A DNA stretch of 10,978 bases from Oscillospiraceae bacterium (GTDB lineage: Bacteria; Bacillota; Clostridia; Oscillospirales; Oscillospiraceae). The notes under the pieces were generated by a model. It saw only the letters and a list, made by a program, of their open reading frames with translations, had not been told where the DNA came from and did no database searches. Below, piece by piece: positions 1 to 5,722 of the stretch (position 1 is its first letter; every line of letters starts with the position of its first letter). The stretch is taken from NCBI GenBank assembly GCA_024404735.1, contig JAKSPP010000042.1, positions 1 through 10,978 of the forward strand, read 5' to 3'. Position numbers and translations under genes: made by a program.

Positions 1-570
1 GCGGATGTAATAATCCTCCGTGCGGGAGTGGAGCTCTATTGCAAGCTGCTGATAATACTCCGCAACCTGCTTTCCGAGATTTCGGCTGCCGGAATGGATT
101 ACGAGGTAGTATCCGCCGTTTGTCGCCCTGTCAACCTCGATAAAATGGTTTCCGCCGCCGAGAGTACCCAGAGAGCGCTCCAGCCTTCCCGCGTGAAAGA
201 GGGAGCGGTAGCATTTAAGGACGGTCAGGTCAAATTTTTCCGGCCTTTCGTTCCAGACACACATTCCGGAGGGAATGTAGTGGCAGACCTCATCAAGCTT
301 TCCGAAATCTATTTCGGTATCGTTAAGCTTTATTGTGTACATACCGCAGCCTATGTCAACGCCGACGATATTGGGGCAGACCTTGTCCTTAACGGTCATC
401 GTTGTGCCTATAGTGCAGCCCTTGCCTGCGTGGACATCGGGCATTATTCTGACTTCGCAGCCTGCGGTAAGGTCGTAGCTGCACATTCTGCGAATCTGCT
501 CGGTAGCCTCGTCTTCAATCACCCTTGCGAAGCACAGGGCGGTGCTTACAGTTCCTTTTATTTCCATCAT
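1..570 (-). CDS. rtcB: RNA-splicing ligase RtcB, N-terminal 190 residues (runs off the left edge)
   Basis: RtcB is a GTP- and manganese-dependent ligase that joins RNA 2',3'-cyclic phosphate or 3'-phosphate ends to 5'-hydroxyl ends, acting in tRNA splicing or repair of cleaved RNA. The frame stays open from an ATG to the window edge, about half of a family that is usually near 400 residues. Visible family motifs are MPDVHAGKG (43-51), GVDIGCGM (70-77), LGGGNHFIEV (137-146) and VIHSGSRNLG (157-166). By alignment from memory with E. coli RtcB, the metal and nucleotide ligands are D72, C75, N141, H142 and H159, all present. Two in-frame ATGs abut (568-570 and 565-567). The ribosome site AAAGGA fits either, so the start is uncertain by one codon. 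It follows the DUF2828 gene by 48 bases with no terminator, so it is probably the second gene of that operon. The missing C-terminal half holds the guanylylated histidine and cannot be judged here. Confidence 0.96.
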   Translation of the reverse strand, partial: MMEIKGTVSTALCFARVIEDEATEQIRRMCSYDLTAGCEVRIMPDVHAGKGCTIGTTMTVKDKVCPNIVGVDIGCGMYTIKLNDTEIDFGKLDEVCHYIPSGMCVWNERPEKFDLTVLKCYRSLFHAGRLERSLGTLGGGNHFIEVDRATNGGYYLVIHSGSRNLGKQVAEYYQQLAIELHSRTEDYYIR

Positions 571-618
571 AGTATTCCTTTCATACAGGGGGATTTACTC
601 TGCCCTCAAAAGGGAGCA

Positions 619-2109
619 CTATGCGGCTATTTTTGCATAGCGCTCACTGCCGAGTATTTCCAGCATAAATTCATAGGGGCTGAAGTTACCTCCGGCGACC
701 ATCTCGAAGATTCTGGGAGTGGTGCCCGAGATTAAAGCCACGCCCTGCTCATTCATTGTGACGGGCTGCTGGCGATTTCGGCTTGCGGCATTCCAGAAAA
801 TGATTTTGGGAAGCTCGTAGCCGTATTTATAAAATCTTCTTTTTGCATTGTCGAAAACGGTTTCCGATGCATTTCTGACGCAGGAGTTAAACTCCATATC
901 CGAAATGATGATAAGCTTTGCGGGAAGCTCATCGGGGCTCAGCTTACCCTTGAGGGCGGCGCTTAGGATAAGGTCAAAAACAGCCTCGAGGTTGGTGTCG
1001 GCTACCTTGTTAAAGGTAGTAACATAACGAAGTCTGTCGGCAAAGGTATCGCCTTTTATCTCAATGAGCTGCGGCATGGATGAAAACTCGATAAAGTAAT
1101 TTTTGAATGCGCCTTTATTATGCTCTGCAAAATACAGGCCAAGGGACAGGGCAACGGCGGCGGGTACGGGATTTCCTTCGCAGTACATGGAGCCGGAGGT
1201 GTCGACTACCGCAAGGGCGTTTTCCTCTCCGCCGAAGTCGGGAAGAGCTCCCCATGCCGCATTCAGGTATGCCTTCTCCTCGGGAGAAATGTCCTTCATA
1301 AAGGAACTGCAGCCAAAGCCCCAGTCGATATCCAGATAGGGCTCCACCAGCTCATAGGGGGCAATATTGTCTGCGTGCAGCTTTGCCTCACCGGAGGAAA
1401 CACGGGATAGAAACTCGTCGTACCTTTCTCCGTCGTTTCTCATAAAGGCACCGCGGTATTTATGCATTGCGCGGGAGGGCTGCTTTTCGTAGTCGAAGGA
1501 ATAGTCCCTCTCGCGGAGATTGTTCTCTATAATGCGGATTTTTCCGCGCAGGAGTGTCAGCGCCCTGCGGTATTGGGCGGCATTCATACCCAGCGCTTTG
1601 GCAATTTTTTTGCCGTAGGCGATGGTCTGAGTATTTGACGCATTGACGGAGGGCAGCCATTTTGCAAGGAGGGAAACGTTTTCGCCCCTTTCGGCCGCAT
1701 CCATATCCGCATTAAAATGCTCTTTTATAAGGGCGAGCATTTCTCCCTCACAGGGAGTGCCAATAAGTGAGAGAAGGTCATCAAAACGTCCGTATTCCGC
1801 AACGTATTGCAGATTTTTAAGTACGGAGCCGGGCTCGTTTTCGGAAAGCCATGTAAAGCCCGTACGGAATACACGCCTCTCGCCGAGACCGCCTCTTATA
1901 TCTCTTGCGAAGAAAAGGAGCTTCATGGCGATGTCGGGGTTTTCGGTATATGCACGGATAAATCTTGTGAGAATTTCCCTCTCGTCTGCATGTCTGAGTG
2001 CGCCGATTGTCGCAAACAGGTCAAGGCAGTAGGAACCGCTTGATGCGTGTGTAACCGCACCGTTTTCCGTATATGTAATATTTGCTTCTTTCTTAAGGTA
2101 CTGTAACAT
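619..2109 (-). CDS. Ro60/TROVE-like RNA-binding protein with C-terminal vWA domain (DUF2828 type)
   Basis: This 496-residue protein has the two-part layout of Ro60: a helical N-terminal module (about 10-290) and a von Willebrand A domain (about 297-490). The vWA metal site is complete: DTSGSM at 303-308 (D303, S305, S307), T372 in ADTNLEA and D404 in IISDMEF. The N-terminal segment carries RDIRGGLGERRVFR (69-82) and EYGRFDDLL (105-113), which I associate with the DUF2828/TROVE-like family. Ro60 proteins form a ring that binds misfolded RNA ends and small Y RNAs, and bacterial members are linked to RNA processing and repair. Location next to rtcB supports such a role. The exact RNA-binding mode of DUF2828 proteins is not something I can cite. 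The start is ATG with AAAGGGG six bases upstream. Upstream lies the hairpin array (2137-2457), the natural candidate for its RNA partners. There is no signal peptide or membrane segment, so it should be cytoplasmic. Confidence 0.87.
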   Translation of the reverse strand: MLQYLKKEANITYTENGAVTHASSGSYCLDLFATIGALRHADEREILTRFIRAYTENPDIAMKLLFFARDIRGGLGERRVFRTGFTWLSENEPGSVLKNLQYVAEYGRFDDLLSLIGTPCEGEMLALIKEHFNADMDAAERGENVSLLAKWLPSVNASNTQTIAYGKKIAKALGMNAAQYRRALTLLRGKIRIIENNLRERDYSFDYEKQPSRAMHKYRGAFMRNDGERYDEFLSRVSSGEAKLHADNIAPYELVEPYLDIDWGFGCSSFMKDISPEEKAYLNAAWGALPDFGGEENALAVVDTSGSMYCEGNPVPAAVALSLGLYFAEHNKGAFKNYFIEFSSMPQLIEIKGDTFADRLRYVTTFNKVADTNLEAVFDLILSAALKGKLSPDELPAKLIIISDMEFNSCVRNASETVFDNAKRRFYKYGYELPKIIFWNAASRNRQQPVTMNEQGVALISGTTPRIFEMVAGGNFSPYEFMLEILGSERYAKIAA

Positions 2110-2130
2110 CGTAAACCCCTTTCTTCAATC

Positions 2131-2158
2131 TTAATACAAGGCACATTTTTTATGTCTA
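2131..2158 (-). promoter_or_regulatory. Possible promoter of the DUF2828-rtcB operon
   Basis: On the minus strand TAGACA (2153-2158) and TATTAA (2131-2136) are separated by 16 bases, ending about 20 bases before the ATG at 2109. The match is moderate. The -35 box would lie in the loop of hairpin unit 1 and the -10 box directly beside its stem. If both are real, folding or transcription of unit 1 would interfere with this promoter. The operon could equally be read from a start site further upstream. Confidence 0.3.
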
Positions 2159-2186
2159 CTCATAAAAGCTTTGCTGTGTGTGCCTT
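2138..2186. ncRNA. Hairpin RNA unit 1
   Basis: The closing stem pairs 2138-2145 (AAGGCACA) with 2179-2186 (TGTGCCTT), 8 bp. An inner stem pairs 2148-2154 (TTTTATG) with 2161-2167 (CATAAAA) around a six-base loop. The unpaired stretch 2168-2178 holds the conserved TTGCTGTG (2171-2178) directly before the 3' stem strand. A run of six T ends at 2190, so on the plus strand this also resembles an intrinsic terminator. A small TGCC/GGCA hairpin (2192-2203) separates it from unit 2. Confidence 0.6.
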
Positions 2187-2212
2187 TTTTATGCCTTTCG
2201 GCAGATGACCGT

Positions 2213-2301
2213 ACAAGGTGCGCACTTAATCCATACATGAAGTATTAATCATAAATAGTATTGACTGTTCTCAGTATTGAGCTTGCTGTATGCACCTTTG
2301 T
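2213..2301. ncRNA. Hairpin RNA unit 2
   Basis: The closing stem pairs 2215-2221 (AAGGTGC) with 2292-2298 (GCACCTT). It can extend outward by CA/TG pairs (2213-2214 with 2300-2301) if T2299 is bulged, the same single-T bulge as in unit 4. The conserved TTGCTGTA lies at 2283-2290. The interior is the longest of the four and can form TTAAT/ATTAA (2226-2230 with 2244-2248) and ACTG/CAGT (2264-2267 with 2272-2275). Three copies of AGTATT (2241, 2257, 2273) occur inside it. Confidence 0.58.
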
Positions 2302-2307
2302 TAATTC

Positions 2308-2382
2308 AAAGCACCGTTTTTAGTTTGCGGAGAAAAATAAGCGTTCATTTGAAACGTTTGGGCTGATTGCTGTGGGTGCTTT
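2308..2382. ncRNA. Hairpin RNA unit 3
   Basis: The closing stem pairs 2308-2315 (AAAGCACC) with 2375-2382 (GGTGCTTT), 8 bp, followed by more T to 2386. Two inner hairpins are possible: TTTTT/AAAAA (2317-2321 with 2333-2337) and CGTT/AACG (2342-2345 with 2353-2356). The conserved TTGCTGTG is at 2367-2374, immediately before the 3' stem strand. Confidence 0.6.
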
Positions 2383-2400
2383 TTTTACCTCTTATATTAA

Positions 2401-2457
2401 ACAAGACGCTTTTGGACGACTGGCAAATCATCAGTAAATTGCTGTGAGCGTCTTTGT
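2401..2457. ncRNA. Hairpin RNA unit 4
   Basis: The closing stem pairs 2403-2410 (AAGACGCT) with 2447-2454 (AGCGTCTT). It extends by CA/TG pairs at 2401-2402 and 2456-2457 when T2455 is bulged. Inside, TTT (2411-2413) can pair with AAA (2436-2438) and ACTG (2419-2422) with CAGT (2432-2435). The conserved TTGCTGTG is at 2439-2446. At about 57 bases this is the most compact complete copy. Confidence 0.6.
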
Positions 2458-2461
2458 AAGC

Positions 2462-2573
2462 CGGCAGGGACACGAGACCTTTACAGGGCACTGCAGTGGC
2501 CTGCTGCCTCCGGGGGTGGAGACGTCCTTGCGTCTATAGGGGGTGGAGGCATTGCTCGGCAAGTCCTCTGCCG
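2462..2573. ncRNA. Larger foldable element of unknown identity beside the hairpin array
   Basis: The ends pair CGGCAG (2462-2467) with CTGCCG (2568-2573), continued by GGA/TCC (2468-2470 with 2564-2566) across one bulged T, and by CGAG/CTCG (2473-2476 with 2555-2558). Inside is a hairpin of TGCCTCC (2505-2511) with GGAGGCA (2545-2551) and AGACG (2520-2524) with CGTCT (2531-2535). Between these two helices is a large internal loop with GGGGGTGG on one side and AGGGGGT on the other. The palindrome CACTGCAGTG lies at 2489-2498. The 3' part contains ATTGCT (2551-2556), a partial echo of the array octamer. It could be a fifth, diverged or longer RNA, or a separate leader or riboswitch-like structure. 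I cannot name the family or fix the strand. Confidence 0.4.
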
Positions 2574-2617
2574 TTTACATTTGTAATTTTACATATACGG
2601 AAGGGATTTATCACGGA

Positions 2618-2653
2618 AAAAAAGTTGCGAACATCACTGTCCGCAACTTTTTT
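2618..2653 (-). terminator. Terminator of the WYL operon, overlapping the last codons
   Basis: AAAAAAGTTGCG (2618-2629) and CGCAACTTTTTT (2642-2653) form a perfect 12-bp stem with a 12-base loop. On the minus strand it is followed by a T-run, the usual intrinsic form. The stop codon TGA of the WYL gene (2634-2636) sits in the loop. The stem is symmetric in A/T ends, so it could also stop plus-strand transcripts coming from the hairpin array. Confidence 0.82.
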
Positions 2654-3533
2654 GTGCCAGAAGTCTCTGTTTTATGAGGTCTATGAAGCAGCCCGGGGCC
2701 GTAACCTTAATCATAGGGCCGAAGGAAAGAATGCGGATTAGCATTTCCGTTTCATCGTCGTTGTCATATTTTATGGTTACGAAATATCTGTCCTCGCCTA
2801 TTCTCTCGACGCTTTTCTCAAAATGTGCAAAATGAAGAAGAACTCTTTCAAGGGCATTTCTCTCATCGGAAAGCTCAAAGCTTACACTCGCCGTTTTTTT
2901 GCGGCTTTGCCTTACGCGGCCTATGTCAAAGGGCTTATTTGACTTTTTGCATTTGACAATGCGGCCAAGATTGATTATATGCCCCGGGGCGATGAGTCTG
3001 AATTTATCATCCTTCTCCGAGTACTCCAGATAATCCGGAATCAGAACGGAGCAAACAGACTTGCCCTTTCTGTTAATTGTAATTACCTTGATGGGGTATC
3101 TGTTTTTTATGGCATCGGTAATAAGCCTGAAGTTTGAGATATACTCCCCGTCCTCATAATTATCTCCGTCGGAGTATTTGTCAAAGACGATAATATCCTC
3201 CGGAAGGAAGAGGGGCTCTACATCCGGAAAGTCAAAATTGACATCCCCGAAAAGCTTTATTCTCGGGTCACAGGCAACTGCCTTCAGCCAGCGCTTCTGT
3301 AGTGTGGACAGGGGGAGAGTGGGTTTTCCCTCAATGGGCGTTGTGCCGTCCGGCTTAATAAGCTGCCAGCGCTCGGCGTTAATTGCCTCGGGAATTGTCA
3401 GGATGCTCTCTCCGAAGGCGTGCTTCTCTATTATTTTCCTTATATCCTCATTGCTTACGGGATGGGAAACCGCTTCCGAAATAATTGCGGCAACGGTGTT
3501 GTAATAAGCTCCGTAAATTTCGCTGAAAATCAT
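2634..3533 (-). CDS. WYL-domain transcriptional regulator (second of a pair)
   Basis: This 299-residue protein has the N-terminal segment FSEIYGAYYNTVAAII (3-18) typical of clostridial WYL proteins. A WYL-like core runs about 138-200, with DYLEYSEKDDKFRLIA at 167-182, and a C-terminal WCX-type extension about 215-292 ends FGPMIKVTAPGCFIDLIKQR. WYL domains bind nucleic acids or small ligands and control many defence and stress loci, often with an attached winged helix. I see no convincing helix-turn-helix at the N-terminus here, so it may act with its neighbour. It overlaps the upstream WYL gene by four bases (ATGA), with GGAGGTGA six bases before its ATG, a sign of coupled translation. It ends in the terminator at 2618-2653. 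Nearness to the hairpin RNAs and the DUF2828-rtcB operon makes it a candidate regulator of them. The ligand is unknown. Confidence 0.85.
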   Translation of the reverse strand: MIFSEIYGAYYNTVAAIISEAVSHPVSNEDIRKIIEKHAFGESILTIPEAINAERWQLIKPDGTTPIEGKPTLPLSTLQKRWLKAVACDPRIKLFGDVNFDFPDVEPLFLPEDIIVFDKYSDGDNYEDGEYISNFRLITDAIKNRYPIKVITINRKGKSVCSVLIPDYLEYSEKDDKFRLIAPGHIINLGRIVKCKKSNKPFDIGRVRQSRKKTASVSFELSDERNALERVLLHFAHFEKSVERIGEDRYFVTIKYDNDDETEMLIRILSFGPMIKVTAPGCFIDLIKQRLLAQKSCGQ

Positions 3534-4771
3534 TGCTCCTCACCTCCCAGACCGTAAAGGGCATACATATCCTCAATATCCTTCTTAAACCGTTCCTCAA
3601 GAGCCGAATCGGAGAAGTGAATATCCGTAATTCTGCATATAAAGCTTCTTATCCAGGGGATAAGCTCACCTGCATCATAAACGTCTGCAAAAAAGCGGCT
3701 TGTGTTATTATCCGAATGCTCAACGGTGCCACAGCGCTTTTCGCGCTCAAGCCTTCCGGGGATATGCTTTTCTTCGTCACTGTAGCGTATTGTAAATTCA
3801 ACGTGCTGAAGGCTCCTGCCGGGGCGTTTTTCTGTGCAGACGCCCCACATATGGGGGAGCATCTCCTCAAATTTCCTGTGGAATTCATCGTAGCTTTCGC
3901 AGACATCATCGGGCCCGGCGGAAATAATGTTATCCGTTCTGAAGGCTGTAATCCTGTTGAATCTCGGGGTGTAGGCCATGAGATACTGCCTTCCGCTCTG
4001 AGCGCTGACCATAAGCTTAAGGGGGATTACGTGGTTTTCCGTAATTCTGTCCTTATGTCGGTTTACGGTTTCCATAGTGATGCTGCGCTTTTCTCTTATT
4101 GCCGTGAAGACAGAATACAGGACCTCGCTGTCCATGGCCCCGGTTATGTAATGATGCTTGAAGGCAAAGCAGCTTTTTCTCACCTCGCCCTTGTCAAGAA
4201 GATATGAGCCTATTACTCCGCAGGGCAGAACCTCGGAAAAATAGTCCAGAGCATCCCTGTTTAAGGAGGGGGCCGCCTCACTTCTGCGGTAGTACATCAC
4301 CTTTCCCTTTTTCTCCGAAACAATAAGACCCTGGGAAACATATTCCTTCAGCTTCTTGCGAAGTGTTGATTCGTCAAATACCCTCGGCTCGGAAAAACAG
4401 GCAAGGCGCCTGTCAATCTCCCCGGTTATCTCGCTTATATTAAGAGCGCTTTCCGAATCCGAGAGAATGTCAAAGAGAATAAAATGCAGAGTAATATCCC
4501 CGTCGGTAAAGCTCTTTGTTTTCCAGGCCTTAAAAAGAGGATTGTGCCGGGAAAGACGGCTGTCTATGGAGATGAAAACATTTTTCCCCTCGGCTGTCTG
4601 ACGAAAATGCATATAGTCTCCCAGCCAGCTTTCCAGCCTGCGGCGTTCATCGTCATAGGAGCGCGCACTCTTTCCCGTATATTCCTCACGGCTCTTAAAG
4701 CCGTAAACATAAAATTCCCGCATATAATCCCGTATACGGTTGAAATTCTTAATAAGCTCACTGTAGGCCAC
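3530..4771 (-). CDS. WYL-domain transcriptional regulator with N-terminal winged helix (first of a pair)
   Basis: I place the start at GTG 4769-4771, giving 413 residues that begin M-AYSELIKNFNRIRDYMREF. AGGGGGTGA lies five bases upstream, and AYSELIKNFxRIRDYM is the usual beginning of this family as I know it. An in-frame ATG at 4799-4801 would add ten residues but has no ribosome site. In the shorter numbering, a segment with YGFKSREEY and ARSYDDERRRLE (about 23-50) is followed by a winged-helix stretch (about 90-162, with STLRKKLKEYVSQGLI). A WYL core (about 218-285) contains HVIPLKLMVSAQSGRQYLMAY, followed by a C-terminal region that includes SFICRITDIHFSD. The winged helix suggests direct DNA binding. 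It overlaps the next WYL gene by 4 bp, so the two are co-translated and may form a heteromeric sensor. The inverted repeat at 4852-4888 upstream is a candidate operator. Target genes are inferred from position only. Confidence 0.83.
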   Translation of the reverse strand: MAYSELIKNFNRIRDYMREFYVYGFKSREEYTGKSARSYDDERRRLESWLGDYMHFRQTAEGKNVFISIDSRLSRHNPLFKAWKTKSFTDGDITLHFILFDILSDSESALNISEITGEIDRRLACFSEPRVFDESTLRKKLKEYVSQGLIVSEKKGKVMYYRRSEAAPSLNRDALDYFSEVLPCGVIGSYLLDKGEVRKSCFAFKHHYITGAMDSEVLYSVFTAIREKRSITMETVNRHKDRITENHVIPLKLMVSAQSGRQYLMAYTPRFNRITAFRTDNIISAGPDDVCESYDEFHRKFEEMLPHMWGVCTEKRPGRSLQHVEFTIRYSDEEKHIPGRLEREKRCGTVEHSDNNTSRFFADVYDAGELIPWIRSFICRITDIHFSDSALEERFKKDIEDMYALYGLGGEEQ

Positions 4772-4851
4772 GCCCTTCACCCCCTTTTGGATATTCACCA
4801 TTATGCCATTTTAACGGCGTAAGAATCTCGGAAAAAAAGCTGCGAAGTGTT

Positions 4852-4888
4852 TCGGGGAATCAAAATATATAATATTTCAATTCCCCGA
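4852..4888. promoter_or_regulatory. 9-bp inverted repeat around an AT-rich core upstream of the WYL operon
   Basis: TCGGGGAAT (4852-4860) and ATTCCCCGA (4880-4888) are perfect inverted copies separated by 19 bases of almost pure A/T. It lies about 80 bases before the first WYL start. The core contains TATTAT and TATATT on the minus strand that could serve as a -10 box, although I see no good -35. The arrangement fits an operator flanking a promoter, possibly for autoregulation. A hairpin in the leader RNA is the alternative. Confidence 0.5.
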
Positions 4889-4961
4889 CAGTGTTTTCCC
4901 TTATTAAAATTATGTTTTGTGTGCTTTTTCCGCCCTAAACGGTATATCAATAAGACGCTTT

Positions 4962-5687
4962 TTACTCCACGTGCATATACCTTTCGATTTTTCCCCTCAG
5001 CTCCTGCATCTTCATATCCAGGGCCGCACTTTGCTCGGCGCAGGAGATGAGACCCTCGTGAAGGTCATCGAGAAGAGCCTCGTCGAGGTTTTTCTTGTAT
5101 CTCAGCTTGTGCTCAAGGCTTGCCCAGAAGTCCATTGCGATTGTGCGAAGCTGCACCTCAACCTTCATAAGGCGCTTTTCATTCTGCAGAAAGATGGGGA
5201 CCTCAATGATAAGATGCAGACTTCTGTAGCCGTTGGGCTTGGGGTTTGCGATGTAGTCCTTGCGCTCCACAAGTTTCACATCGTCCTGAAGAAGGAGGCT
5301 TTTTTCAATGTGATAGATGTCCTCCGGGAAGGCGCAGATTACTCTGACGCCCGCAACATCCGTTATGTACTTTTCGATATTTTCAACACTGGGGGTAATC
5401 TGCCTTTTTTCCATTTTGGTTGCAAGGCTTTCGATGCTTTTTATTCTTGTTTTGATGGATTCGATGGGATTGCTCTCGCCGCCGATGGAAAAGCCCTCGT
5501 TTAAGACCCTGAATTTGGTTTCAACCTCCATTACGGCGCACTGATAAAAGGACATAAGCCTGCGGAAGGGCTTGATTTCCTGCACGAGAGCATCAAAAAA
5601 CCTTTTCCTTGTAAGAGCATCCTGACCCTCAAATGATTCGGGGGCGATGATAGGATTATCCTTTAAGTTTTCCTGCAAGTTATTCAT
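4962..5687 (-). CDS. Small alarmone synthetase (GTP pyrophosphokinase, RelQ/RelP type)
   Basis: This enzyme transfers pyrophosphate from ATP to GDP or GTP, making ppGpp or pppGpp, the stringent-response alarmones. The 241-residue length matches single-domain synthetases without the hydrolase, TGS and ACT domains of long Rel. Synthetase motifs are visible: the basic helix IESIKTRIKSIESLATKMEKR region (75-95), DVAGVRVICAF (110-120), KDYIANPKPNGYRSLH (143-158) with the nucleotide-stacking tyrosine Y154, EVQLRT (177-182) with the catalytic glutamate E177, and WASLEHKLRYK (188-198). The long C-terminal helix (about 202-237) is the part used for tetramer assembly in RelQ. I cannot decide between RelQ and RelP subtypes by eye, so no symbol is given. 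The start ATG has AAAGGAGG five bases upstream. The gene follows the flavoprotein gene by 35 bases and is probably co-transcribed. I see no obvious T-rich terminator after its TAA. Confidence 0.9.
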   Translation of the reverse strand: MNNLQENLKDNPIIAPESFEGQDALTRKRFFDALVQEIKPFRRLMSFYQCAVMEVETKFRVLNEGFSIGGESNPIESIKTRIKSIESLATKMEKRQITPSVENIEKYITDVAGVRVICAFPEDIYHIEKSLLLQDDVKLVERKDYIANPKPNGYRSLHLIIEVPIFLQNEKRLMKVEVQLRTIAMDFWASLEHKLRYKKNLDEALLDDLHEGLISCAEQSAALDMKMQELRGKIERYMHVE

Positions 5688-5722
5688 ATTTTCCTCCTTT
5701 GCTCCGACAATGAAAATTCAGC

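Larger units (their letters stand above)
2137..2457. ncRNA. Tandem array of four related hairpin RNAs (candidate Ro60/DUF2828-associated small RNAs)
   Basis: Between the DUF2828 gene and the WYL operon lie four consecutive units of about 50-90 bases with one plan. The plan is a closing stem with 5' strand AARG-variable, then one or two small inner hairpins, then the octamer TTGCTGTR, then the complementary 3' stem strand ending CTTT. The closing stems differ in sequence (GGCAC/GTGCC, GGTGC/GCACC, AGCACC/GGTGCT, GACGCT/AGCGTC), yet each pairs perfectly, which is covariation between paralogous copies. The units are separated by 6-26 bases. Units 1 and 3 end in runs of 6 and 7 T on the plus strand, units 2 and 4 in CTTTGT. 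The minus strand has no T-run after the stems, and two potential stem extensions are G-T wobbles on the plus strand, so plus-strand RNA is favoured. Transcription as a minus-strand leader of the DUF2828 operon is not excluded. I see no protein frame here. I do not recognise it as a named RNA family. Confidence 0.7.

Noticed and set aside
28..735. Long plus-strand open frame of 235 codons opposite rtcB
   Set aside because: It is antisense to a clear RtcB frame with all family motifs, crosses the rtcB-DUF2828 boundary and has no recognisable domain or ribosome site.
2137..2457. The tandem hairpins as a CRISPR array, integron attC sites or transposon ends
   Set aside because: Repeat spacing is irregular, only the octamer is identical between units, no cas, integrase or transposase gene is present, and the stems covary instead of being identical.
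2137..2457. The hairpins as tRNA genes
   Set aside because: No T-loop GTTCRA motif, anticodon arm or CCA end is visible in any unit on either strand.
2496..2741. Plus-strand frame of 81 codons in the non-coding stretch
   Set aside because: Its product is Cys/Arg-rich with no family resemblance, it lacks a ribosome site, and it runs through the foldable element and terminator into the antisense of the WYL gene.
4951..4962. Match of AAGACGCTTTT to hairpin unit 4, suggesting another copy downstream of the alarmone synthetase gene
   Set aside because: There is no TTGCTGTR and no complementary 3' strand nearby; an 11-base match is expected by chance in a window of this size.
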